DNA of 10,946 nt, from NCBI GenBank assembly GCA_903838095.1, contig CAILXE010000323.1, positions 1-10,946 on the forward strand, in the 5' to 3' direction. Position numbers and translations under genes: made by a program. Shown one piece after another: positions 1 to 6,573 of this stretch (positions are counted from its first letter, which is position 1; each line of letters begins with the position of its first letter). This DNA is from an uncultured Chlorobiaceae bacterium. GTDB taxonomy: Bacteria > Bacteroidota > Chlorobiia > Chlorobiales > Chlorobiaceae. Under the pieces are notes generated by a model that saw only the letters and a list, made by a program, of their open reading frames with translations, did not search any database and was not told the origin of the DNA.

Positions 1-1646
1 AACTTAAACCACTGTCTAAAAATCGGGGTCCACTATACTCTATCGATCATGCCAATAACTACAAAGATGGTGATGGCAAGACGGTGACCTCCACCTATTA
101 CGAATCGCGTAATATCGGGGCTACTTTGGCGCTCAAGGGTGAAAGCAGTCTCTTGACACTGAAGGCCGGGCATCAATTTATTCCCGGTCAGGGCTTTGTC
201 AACCAGTGGATGGACATGATCGAAAACAACGCCTCATTTTTGAATATCCGTTACAAGAGTGAGTATGCCTGGGGTAAACTTGATGCCACTGCCTACTGGC
301 AGAACACCTGGCATATCATGAATTCCGGAGAAGATAAGCTGATAATAAACAAGAGAATACCGGAGACGATGCCTGATATGCCGATGGAGACTCGAGGCAT
401 AGATATCGGCTATTCAATAAAGAGTGAAGTTCCTGTTGCAGAAAAGAACGTCTTGCGCTTTGGCAATGAATTTCATCATTTCAGCCTTAACGACAGATGG
501 CCTGCGATCTATGCTACAACGGGGAGCATGGGTCCCAATACTTTTCTGAACATTAATGATGGACGTCGGGATCGCTATAGTGTCTATGGCGAATGGGAAT
601 CAAAGCTGTCAAAACAGGTGGCGACAGTGCTCGGCATCCGAAATGAACAGGTTCAGATGGAGACCGGTAATGTGCAGGGGTATAACGACGGGGACACTGT
701 AGGTCCTATGCCGATATATACAAATTACAAGCGTGATTCAGATGCATTCAATGCTCAGGATCATACCCGGAATGACAGTAACTGGGATATGACAGCGCTT
801 GTTAAGTACAAGCCCGGCAATACTGAGAGCTATGAGGTTGGTTATGCCCGCAAGACCCGCTCTCCAAATCTGTATGAGCGCTATGCATGGTCGACCATGT
901 GGATGACCAGCGGGATGGTCAACTGGTTTGGTGATGGCAATGGTTATGTGGGTAATCAGAACCTCACTCCAGAAGTAGCCCATACCCTGAGCATCTCTGC
1001 AGACTGGCACGACAGTGACCGAAAAAGCTGGGAAGTGAAGCTTACGCCATACTATACGTATATCAGTGATTATATTGGCGTAGAAATCATCGGGACACAA
1101 ACATGGAATTGGACGGGAGGCAGTGAAACCCGTAACATCCTGCGGTTTGTCAACCACGATGCAAGGCTCTACGGTCTTGATATTTCAGGAAAGATGACAT
1201 TGTGGGAAAACACCTGTTTTGGCGCCGGACAACTGCATGGCAACCTTGGATATGTTCACGGTGACGACCTTGATACAGGGGGCTCGCTTTATCATATTAT
1301 GCCATTGCATGGTTTCTTTTCATTGGAACAGCGTCTGAATGGATGGAGCAATGCTGTTGAGATGCAACTCGTTGGCAGAAAGAGCAGAAGAGATCTTTTG
1401 CGCTTTGAACCGGAGACAAGAGCCTATGCACTTTTCAATCTGCGTACAGCATACCAATGGAAAAAGCTGCAAATGGATATAGGCGTGACAAACCTTTTTG
1501 ATACCAGTTACTTTCTTCCGCTGGGAGGCATTAACTATGACAACTTTCTGAACAGCAAGGTGCCGCCCTTCAGAAGGGCAGCCGATTTTGGGCCGCTTTC
1601 AGGACAGGGCCGTTCATTGAATGTAGGGTTAACCCAGACATTCTAA
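1..1646 (+). CDS. TonB-dependent outer-membrane receptor, C-terminal part; probably copper-receptor (OprC/NosA) type
   Basis: The reading frame is open to the left edge (first full codon at base 3), so this is the 3' part of a longer gene; the GTG at base 84 is internal. About 547 residues are visible, covering most of a TonB-dependent beta-barrel; the signal peptide and plug would lie outside. Visible barrel hallmarks are alternating aromatic/polar strands, the segment TRSPNLYERY (about 858-887) followed by WFGDGNGYVGNQNLTPE, and a terminal Phe (LNVGLTQTF) as in outer-membrane proteins inserted by BAM. Copper is suggested by an HxM motif (HIM, 312-320), which resembles the HxM half of the CxxxM/HxM copper site known in Pseudomonas OprC, and by Met-rich loops MPDMPM (369-386) and TMWMTSGM (from about 894). 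The role is inferred as energised uptake of copper or a copper chelate across the outer membrane. Receptor class is confident; the substrate is not. Confidence 0.85.
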   Translation, partial: LKPLSKNRGPLYSIDHANNYKDGDGKTVTSTYYESRNIGATLALKGESSLLTLKAGHQFIPGQGFVNQWMDMIENNASFLNIRYKSEYAWGKLDATAYWQNTWHIMNSGEDKLIINKRIPETMPDMPMETRGIDIGYSIKSEVPVAEKNVLRFGNEFHHFSLNDRWPAIYATTGSMGPNTFLNINDGRRDRYSVYGEWESKLSKQVATVLGIRNEQVQMETGNVQGYNDGDTVGPMPIYTNYKRDSDAFNAQDHTRNDSNWDMTALVKYKPGNTESYEVGYARKTRSPNLYERYAWSTMWMTSGMVNWFGDGNGYVGNQNLTPEVAHTLSISADWHDSDRKSWEVKLTPYYTYISDYIGVEIIGTQTWNWTGGSETRNILRFVNHDARLYGLDISGKMTLWENTCFGAGQLHGNLGYVHGDDLDTGGSLYHIMPLHGFFSLEQRLNGWSNAVEMQLVGRKSRRDLLRFEPETRAYALFNLRTAYQWKKLQMDIGVTNLFDTSYFLPLGGINYDNFLNSKVPPFRRAADFGPLSGQGRSLNVGLTQTF

Positions 1647-1730
1647 TGGTAAACATTGTTCTTTTTTAAGATTTACGGGTTGAATTCCCGACCGCTTGGG
1701 GTGAAATTATGTCAAGTTTCTTCTAAAATC

Positions 1731-1760
1731 AGCTCTTCCGCTGCCTGCGGCGGGAGAGCT
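1731..1760. repeat. Inverted repeat (11-bp stem) between the receptor and TPR genes
   Basis: AGCTCTTCCGC (1731-1741) pairs with GCGGGAGAGCT (1750-1760) over 11 positions, one of them G-T, with an 8-base loop. It sits about 85 bases after the receptor stop. No T-run follows on the plus strand (TTCATGAATC), so it is at best a weak terminator for the receptor gene; read on the minus strand it is followed by GATTTTAG. It also lies just upstream of the TPR gene ribosome binding site, so it could instead be a 5' leader structure. Confidence 0.45.
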
Positions 1761-1785
1761 TCATGAATCAACAATGGAGATGAAC

Positions 1786-2322
1786 ATGAAAAAAACAGGA
1801 CGTTTTCTTGTTATAGCGCTTCTGACGTTACTGCCCGCATCCAGAGTGGCCAATGCCGGCGCCGCAGATGATGCCAAAAGCTTTTGCTCAAGTGGCGAAG
1901 CAAAATTTGCCAAAGGGGATAATCAGGGCGCACTGGCCGATTACACAAAAGCGATTGAACTGGACCCGAAACTTGCGGAAGCTTATAACAGTCGCGCCGC
2001 GCTGAAATACAGTGCAGGTGATAAACCGGGAGCAATAGCAGACTACACAAAGGCGATTGAGCTTAACTCTCAATTTACTGATGCCTACAACAACAGAGGG
2101 AATGCAAAAGCCGAAACGGGGGATACTCAAGGCGCCATAGCTGACTACACCAGGGCGATTGAGATCGATCCGGCATTTGTTCCTGCCTTTATGAATCGGG
2201 CCGCAATAAGACTTGATCTTGGAGACAAACAGGGAGTTATCGCTGATTTATCTGCGGCAGCAAAACTGGGCCATCCAGCCGCTCAACAATGGCTGCACCA
2301 GAACGGTGTTGCTGGCTGGTAA
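1786..2322 (+). CDS. Exported tetratricopeptide-repeat protein
   Basis: A 178-residue protein. I chose the ATG at 1786 over the in-frame ATGs at 1774 and 1780 because GGAGA (1776-1780) then lies at normal Shine-Dalgarno spacing and the product begins MKKTGRF, a standard signal-peptide N-terminus. A hydrophobic core (residues 7-18) and VANA|GAADD give a likely signal peptidase I site after residue 24, so the protein should be periplasmic. The remainder is four tandem TPR units at roughly 31-64, 65-98, 99-132 and 133-166. The first three share a nearly identical helix B, A(L/I)ADYTKAIEL, and the fourth is diverged (GVIADLSAAAKLG). TPR arrays are helical scaffolds for protein binding; no catalytic domain is present and the partner is unknown. 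No operon link to either neighbour is evident (139 bases before, 237 after). Family is certain, role is not. Confidence 0.85.
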   Translation: MKKTGRFLVIALLTLLPASRVANAGAADDAKSFCSSGEAKFAKGDNQGALADYTKAIELDPKLAEAYNSRAALKYSAGDKPGAIADYTKAIELNSQFTDAYNNRGNAKAETGDTQGAIADYTRAIEIDPAFVPAFMNRAAIRLDLGDKQGVIADLSAAAKLGHPAAQQWLHQNGVAGW

Positions 2323-2409
2323 GGGAAGCCCGTCGACAGGAGCGCGCTGAAGAGGTCAAAGACGGAAGAGGATTGAATCTTTTATGTTACTTTCCTGTTA
2401 ACAGTAAAA

Positions 2410-2556
2410 ATGAATGGTGTGCTTTGTGCTCTTTTCAACATATCTTATGTCTTTAAAAGGACAATAATAACAGAATCTTCAGGTTTTCCGCTGTATGAAA
2501 TGAGTACAGCGATTCCGGGCTTTATCATTCATTGCCCAAAAGGTTCAGCATTGTAA
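2410..2556 (+). CDS. Possible 48-codon upstream ORF (leader) in frame with the CNNM gene
   Basis: ATG at 2410 opens a 48-codon frame ending in TAA at 2554-2556, three bases before the ATG of the downstream CNNM-type gene and in the same frame. The peptide starts MNGVLCALFN and ends CPKGSAL; I recognise no domain. No Shine-Dalgarno sequence precedes it. It occupies most of the 237-base gap. It could be a leader peptide coupled to the next gene by reinitiation, or simply a chance frame in non-coding DNA. Confidence 0.2.
   Translation: MNGVLCALFNISYVFKRTIITESSGFPLYEMSTAIPGFIIHCPKGSAL
2489..2511. repeat. Perfect 7-bp inverted repeat upstream of the CNNM-type gene
   Basis: CGCTGTA (2489-2495) and TACAGCG (2505-2511) are perfect complements around a 9-base spacer, 48 bases before the start codon at 2560. 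No T-run follows, so it is not a typical terminator. It could be an operator-like site or an mRNA hairpin; nothing else in the sequence decides between these. Confidence 0.3.
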
Positions 2557-2559
2557 CGT

Positions 2560-3891
2560 ATGGAAATTCTCTTTCTTTTTGTTTTGATTCTTATTAATGG
2601 TCTTTTTGCCATGTCCGAAATTGCACTGGTCACGGCAAAAAAATCACGCCTTGCAAAGATGGCCGAGGATGGAGATAAAGCAGCGGCAGTTGCCGTGAAG
2701 CTGGCCCACGATTCAACCAGATTTCTTTCGACCATCCAGATTGGCATTACCTCTATCGGTATTCTGAACGGTATCGTTGGTGAAGGGGCGCTTGCCGGGC
2801 CTCTTGCAATCAGGTTGCAGACCTTCGGCATGGATGCTGAGCCAAGTCACATTATAGCAACAGTGGTGGTCGTTCTGTCGATTACCTACGTTACCATTGT
2901 TATTGGTGAACTTGTTCCCAAGCGTCTTGGCCAGTTGAACCCTGAAAAAATTGCCTGCCTGGTGTCGCGCCCGATGTTTACTCTCTCGTCGATTACCCGT
3001 CCATTTGGCAGACTGCTTTCAGCCTCAACCAACACCATTCTTCGTTTGATGGGAACCCACCCACACTCCATTCCGAGTGTTACAGAGGAAGAGATTCATG
3101 CCATGCTTGAAGAGGGTTCAGAAGCCGGTGTGATTGAGCAGCATGAACATGAAATGGTTCGCAATGTCTTCCGCCTTGACGACCGTCAACTCGGTACCCT
3201 GATGGTTCCGAGAGCTGACATCGTCTCTCTTGATGTTTCACGCCCGCTGGAAGAGAATATCCGCCGGGTGACAGAATCAGAACACTCCCGCTTTCCGGTA
3301 TGTAACGGTGGACTCCAGTCGCTGCTCGGCGTTGTCAATGCCAAGCAGCTCTTGGCGAAGACACTGAAAGGCGGGTTGACGGAATTTACCTCGCAGTTGC
3401 AACCATGCGTCTATGTGCCTGAAACACTGACAGGTATGGAGCTGCTCGACCATTTCAGAACCTCTGGCACACAGATGGTCTTTGTGGTTGATGAATACGG
3501 CGAAATACAGGGTCTGGTTACGCTTCAGGATATGCTTGAGGCGGTCACCGGCGAGTTTGTACCCCGTAACCTTGAGGATTCATGGGCCGTACAGCGTACG
3601 GACGGTTCATGGCTGCTTGACGGACTTATCCCGGTTCCCGAGCTTAAAGACACGCTGGAGCTGAAAAGTGTGCCGGAAGAGGATAAAGGGCTCTATCACA
3701 CGCTCAGCGGCCTGATGATGTGGCTGCTCGGGCGTATGCCGCGCACCGGTGATATTATGACCTGGGAAAACTGGAGTCTTGAGATTGTTGACCTTGACGG
3801 CCAGCGGATTGACAAGGTGCTTGCCTCCAGGATTAAAGAAGCGCCACAACCAGAAACCGAAAACTCGGAGAATACCACTCATGCAGAGTGA
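2560..3891 (+). CDS. CNNM/CorC (TlyC)-family membrane protein with CBS pair
   Basis: A 443-residue protein with the full family architecture. Residues 1-195 form the CNNM (DUF21) transmembrane domain, with hydrophobic segments at about 3-25, 55-80 and 97-120 and the signatures SEIALVTAKKSRL and IGELVPKRLG. A CBS pair spans about 210-330 (TLMVPRADI; FVVDEYGEIQGLVTLQDMLE). The C-terminal CorC_HlyC domain is at about 345-425, ending with the typical LEIVDLDGQRIDKV. Relatives are inner-membrane proteins implicated in Mg/Co efflux, with ATP or Mg binding to the CBS pair; the old name haemolysin is misleading. The substrate here is inferred, not shown. The ATG at 2560 is preceded at once by an in-frame TAA (2554-2556), which fixes the start. 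The nearest purine-rich AAAAGG (2538-2543) is 16 bases away, too far for a good ribosome site. The HIT gene follows after 46 bases and may be co-transcribed. Confidence 0.93.
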   Translation: MEILFLFVLILINGLFAMSEIALVTAKKSRLAKMAEDGDKAAAVAVKLAHDSTRFLSTIQIGITSIGILNGIVGEGALAGPLAIRLQTFGMDAEPSHIIATVVVVLSITYVTIVIGELVPKRLGQLNPEKIACLVSRPMFTLSSITRPFGRLLSASTNTILRLMGTHPHSIPSVTEEEIHAMLEEGSEAGVIEQHEHEMVRNVFRLDDRQLGTLMVPRADIVSLDVSRPLEENIRRVTESEHSRFPVCNGGLQSLLGVVNAKQLLAKTLKGGLTEFTSQLQPCVYVPETLTGMELLDHFRTSGTQMVFVVDEYGEIQGLVTLQDMLEAVTGEFVPRNLEDSWAVQRTDGSWLLDGLIPVPELKDTLELKSVPEEDKGLYHTLSGLMMWLLGRMPRTGDIMTWENWSLEIVDLDGQRIDKVLASRIKEAPQPETENSENTTHAE

Positions 3892-3937
3892 TGGATGTTG
3901 AAATAATGCACCTGCCTAACATAATGATGAACCGTTT

Positions 3938-4300
3938 ATGACACATCAGGAACCTGATTGCCTGTTTTGCCGCATCGTGCGCGGCGAAATACCCGCCAAG
4001 ATTGTTTATCGCAACGAGCATGTTGTCGCCTTCAGGGACATCTCGCCCGTAGTGCCCCAACATGTTCTCATCATTCCGGTCGCCCATATCGCCTCACTCA
4101 GTGACCTCAGCCCTGAAAATGAAGCAATTGCCGGTCAAATTCTTCTTGCAGCGGGCACCGTTGCCGAAATCCTCGGCATCAAAGAGTCCGGCTACCGGTT
4201 GGTCTTTAACAGCGGTCGCGATGCCATGCAGAGCGTCTTTCACATTCATGGGCATCTGATTGGCGGAACACCGATGGGTTGGCCTCCGTTTCCTCTTTAA
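3938..4300 (+). CDS. HIT (histidine triad) family protein, HINT-like
   Basis: A 120-residue protein, the usual size for the HINT branch. It starts with the zinc-binding-type CLFCRI (Cys8, Cys11) and GEIPAKIVY, continues with AFRDISPVVPQHVLIIP, and ends with the triad HIHGHLIGG (His102, His104, His106) and GWPP. In HINT proteins the middle histidine attacks the alpha-phosphate of purine nucleoside phosphoramidates or acyl-AMP. The canonical triad is H-phi-H-phi-H-phi-phi; here the second phi is Gly105, an unusual substitution at a normally hydrophobic position. The C-terminus is GWPPFPL rather than stopping at GWPPG. An in-frame TAA at 3917-3919 limits the start to this ATG; no clear ribosome site is seen. 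It is cytoplasmic by prediction. Family is certain; physiological substrate unknown. Confidence 0.93.
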   Translation: MTHQEPDCLFCRIVRGEIPAKIVYRNEHVVAFRDISPVVPQHVLIIPVAHIASLSDLSPENEAIAGQILLAAGTVAEILGIKESGYRLVFNSGRDAMQSVFHIHGHLIGGTPMGWPPFPL

Positions 4301-4399
4301 GAATAATTTGAAACGTATTCAAGCAGCCAATGCTAAACCGGTACCCCGGCCCCAACATCAGGTGAGTGGATTTGAGTGAGAGTGCAGTTACAAAATCGT

Positions 4400-4488
4400 G
4401 GTGAGTTGCAGCAAGGGCGCTTCGATACGGCCTTCGGCCTACTCAGCGACCGTGCAGGTTGCGCAGCGCACCAAAATTTTGCGTAACC
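4400..4488. repeat. REP-like imperfect palindromic intergenic element
   Basis: This lies in the 272 bases between the HIT gene and the channel-like gene, which otherwise show no convincing gene. At the apex GGCC-TTC-GGCC (4429-4439) forms a tight hairpin. The flanks 4400-4428 and 4440-4472 are imperfect inverted copies: the left arm begins GGTGAGTTGCAGCAA and the complement of the right arm begins GGTGCGCTGCGCAA; next to the apex GGCGCTTCGATA matches GGTCGCTGAGTA. The right arm has about 7 extra bases. An overlapping second inverted repeat, GGTTGCGCA (4457-4465) with TGCGTAACC (4480-4488, one mismatch), encloses the palindrome CAAAATTTTG (4472-4481). The design resembles dispersed REP-type repeats; copy number cannot be judged from one window. 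Confidence 0.5.
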
Positions 4489-4503
4489 AGCGACAACAGA
4501 AAC

Positions 4504-4528
4504 GACCGCCTTGGGCGGTCCGATTTTT
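4504..4528 (+). terminator. Rho-independent terminator-like hairpin upstream of the channel-like gene
   Basis: GACCGCC (4504-4510), loop TTG, GGCGGTC (4514-4520) form a perfect GC-rich 7-bp stem followed by CGATTTTT. On the minus strand the same stem is followed by GTTTCTGTT, so it may act in both directions. It would end transcription from the CNNM/HIT side. It lies only 45 bases before the preferred start codon at 4574, leaving little room for a separate promoter; see findings. Confidence 0.6.
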
Positions 4529-4573
4529 GGGGCATGAATTCATCGAATGTTCAAAACTTATAAGGTTACTCGA

Positions 4574-6463
4574 ATGCGTAAAACGAGCAAGCTGAAGAGA
4601 TCGATTCCTTGGAGCAAATGGATAGAGGGTCTCGATAATTTGGGGATAGTGATTCTCGGCATATTGCTGCTGGCTTCAACGGTGCTGTGGATGATTTCCA
4701 TGGATGAAGCTTTTCTCTCCCGATGTCGCAAGTCTCTTTATTATTCCCTCCAATTTATTACTCTTGGCAAGGATGTCGATGGCGTGAATGATCCGCGCCT
4801 GCGACATGCCCTGTACTTACTCCAGTTTGCCATTCCATTATTTGCTTCGGGCACTTTTATTTCACAGTTGTTTCGCAAGCGTCTTGTTCCCTTTTTCAAA
4901 AGAGTGGAGGTTAACGCTCTCACCAATCACCATGTCATTATCGGCTATGGCGCATTCGGGCAGGCGTTAGCGAAAGAGCTTACTCATAAAAACAATGTTG
5001 TCGCCATAGATCTTCTTGATCCTTTCGGACTTGATGATGCCAACTCCATCGTACTCTGTCATGATGCTTTGCATACAGATATCGGGGAACAAGCCAATCT
5101 GAAACATGCCGAATGCCTCTATCTGCTTCTTCCGGGGGAACGGGATAATCAGTCCATTCTGAAAAATATTTTTGTCTCCAACTCTCTGAAAAATGATCTG
5201 CGGATATTTGTTCGTACAGCATCGGGCGATATGCAGCGACTTTGTGTGGACTGGGTAGGTCTCAAAGGCTTTCACTCTAAAGAATTTGATATTAGGGCCT
5301 TGAGTCCCTTTGACATTGTTGCCCGTGGCATCGTGAATACCTATGCCCCCGATGTCTATGCGCCAACCGACAGAGTTGGCCCTGTTGCACAAACGATCAT
5401 GGTGATTGGAACGTCTGATGCGGCAAAGGCGCTTCTGGTCAGGTTTGCCCGTATCGGTGTTTTTTCGCCCAAAGGCAAGCTGCACGTGGTTTGGGCTGGA
5501 GAGGGTGTGGAGGAAGCATTCCGGGAGCTTAAAGCTGTCTATCCGGCGCTTGGAGCCGACTATAGCTCCGTCGGTGATTGGGGGGGCGGGCATGAAACTT
5601 CCAGAGAATATTTTGAGAGCGTTTTGCCGCCGATCAGGCTTACTCTTCTGAATATTCCGGCAGCGGAAGCTATTCGAAAACAGTCCATTGCCGTGATGGA
5701 CAATACACGCTGGCCATCGGTTATTTATGTGTGCCACGATTCGGATATTCGCAATCTGGCCGAAGCTCGCGATCTTCAGGTCGCCTTGTGCATGGATAAG
5801 GAGGTGATCCGCACAATCGGGAAAGGTCAAACGCAACGGTTGATTCTGGCGGTGCAAGGCAAGGCGGATCTGGGAATTGCGGAAAATGCCGATTTGCCAG
5901 CGTTACAGAATCTGCCATATCGCATTAAGGAGATAAGTATTGACTCGGTGTTTGCTAAAACAGTTGCGGAAGACCGTGCAGATGAAATTGCAAAAGGTTA
6001 TTTTGACGTTTACGCAGAATCTCATGAGGTCGAAGATAAGGACTGGAATCATCTTAAACTTTTTGAGAAAGAGTCGAATCGTGATCTTGCCGATCATCTG
6101 GCGATGAAAGCCCGTTATGCAGGAATTGGGGCTGAAAAGGTTGCGGCTTCTGTTTTTTACGGAAATGCCACTCTTTCAGGTGACGAGTGCAAGCTGATGG
6201 AGGAGATGCGTGCAGAGCTGATTGCCATGGAGCAGCGAAGGTACCGCTCATTTATGTTCATGAATGGATTTATTCACGGGAGCCATCCGGTGGAATATGA
6301 CAATTCTCAAAAGAACTTGGGGAAGGAGCTGGATCGATCTCTTCGGGTAAATGCCACTCTGCTTCAGGAGGAGTTGCCTCAACATGAACGAGTGAAAGAT
6401 GACGATATCGTCGACCATTCATTGAAGGTGTTGCGGTTAAAAAATATAACTGCGTCAAGATAA
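4574..6463 (+). CDS. Channel-like membrane protein: 2 TM + tandem RCK/TrkA-N-like + C-terminal RyR domain
   Basis: I chose the ATG at 4574 (629 residues) over the in-frame ATG at 4547 because AAGG (4562-4565) lies 8 bases upstream of it. A basic N-terminus leads to membrane helix 1 (about 22-42), a pore-helix-like segment SLYYSLQFITLGKD (54-67), and helix 2 (about 80-98). A Rossmann domain with VIIGYGAFG near 121-129 follows (RCK/TrkA-N). A second, degenerate Rossmann-like domain begins IMVIGTSDAA near 275, without an intact GxGxxG. Residues about 491-611 carry RyR-domain hallmarks: SNRDLADHL...KARYAG and a helix with AELIAMEQRRY. The layout matches RCK-gated channels, but the K+ filter TVGYG is absent (ITLGKD instead). 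It probably sits in the inner membrane with the RCK and RyR parts in the cytoplasm, sensing a nucleotide or metabolite; ion transport is inference only. The gene stands alone, with hairpins on both sides. Confidence 0.8.
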   Translation: MRKTSKLKRSIPWSKWIEGLDNLGIVILGILLLASTVLWMISMDEAFLSRCRKSLYYSLQFITLGKDVDGVNDPRLRHALYLLQFAIPLFASGTFISQLFRKRLVPFFKRVEVNALTNHHVIIGYGAFGQALAKELTHKNNVVAIDLLDPFGLDDANSIVLCHDALHTDIGEQANLKHAECLYLLLPGERDNQSILKNIFVSNSLKNDLRIFVRTASGDMQRLCVDWVGLKGFHSKEFDIRALSPFDIVARGIVNTYAPDVYAPTDRVGPVAQTIMVIGTSDAAKALLVRFARIGVFSPKGKLHVVWAGEGVEEAFRELKAVYPALGADYSSVGDWGGGHETSREYFESVLPPIRLTLLNIPAAEAIRKQSIAVMDNTRWPSVIYVCHDSDIRNLAEARDLQVALCMDKEVIRTIGKGQTQRLILAVQGKADLGIAENADLPALQNLPYRIKEISIDSVFAKTVAEDRADEIAKGYFDVYAESHEVEDKDWNHLKLFEKESNRDLADHLAMKARYAGIGAEKVAASVFYGNATLSGDECKLMEEMRAELIAMEQRRYRSFMFMNGFIHGSHPVEYDNSQKNLGKELDRSLRVNATLLQEELPQHERVKDDDIVDHSLKVLRLKNITASR

Positions 6464-6465
6464 CC

Positions 6466-6494
6466 CTTCAGGAGCCGTACCGGATCTCCTGAAG
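6466..6494 (+). terminator. Hairpin just after the channel-like gene
   Basis: CTTCAGGAG (6466-6474) and CTCCTGAAG (6486-6494) are perfect 9-bp complements, starting two bases after the stop codon. Inside, CCG (6475-6477) can pair with CGG (6481-6483). The bases after it (TCCATCTTTGCC) are only weakly T-rich, so termination is plausible rather than certain. Position and symmetry suggest it closes the transcript and separates it from gmhA. Confidence 0.5.
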
Positions 6495-6573
6495 TCCATC
6501 TTTGCCGGAACGCAACCCTTCAGTTTTTTCCTTATATTGCTTCCCGGATTTCATATCGTTTAAACCCGTTTTT

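Noticed and set aside
738..1157. 139-codon open frame on the minus strand inside the receptor
   Set aside because: Shadow frame of a well-supported TonB-dependent receptor; no motif or ribosome site.
2387..2407. TTAC...GTAA inverted repeat around TGTTAACA
   Set aside because: Arms of four bases are expected by chance in AT-rich intergenic DNA; not listed as a feature.
4400..4528. CRISPR array or tRNA in the intergenic region
   Set aside because: The inverted repeats are not regularly spaced direct repeats, and no cloverleaf with T-arm or CCA end can be drawn.
4398..4595. 65-codon plus-strand frame across the intergenic repeat
   Set aside because: It runs through the palindromic element and the terminator-like hairpin and overlaps the start of the channel-like gene in another frame; a chance frame.
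4967..5857. 296-codon open frame on the minus strand
   Set aside because: It lies wholly inside the channel-like RCK/RyR gene on the other strand; its translation shows no domain and looks like an antisense shadow, whereas the plus-strand product has recognisable domains.
6502..6573. N-terminal extension of gmhA from the ATG at 6502
   Set aside because: The extra residues have no counterpart in the GmhA family, the ATG lacks a ribosome site and lies only 7 bases after the hairpin at 6466-6494.
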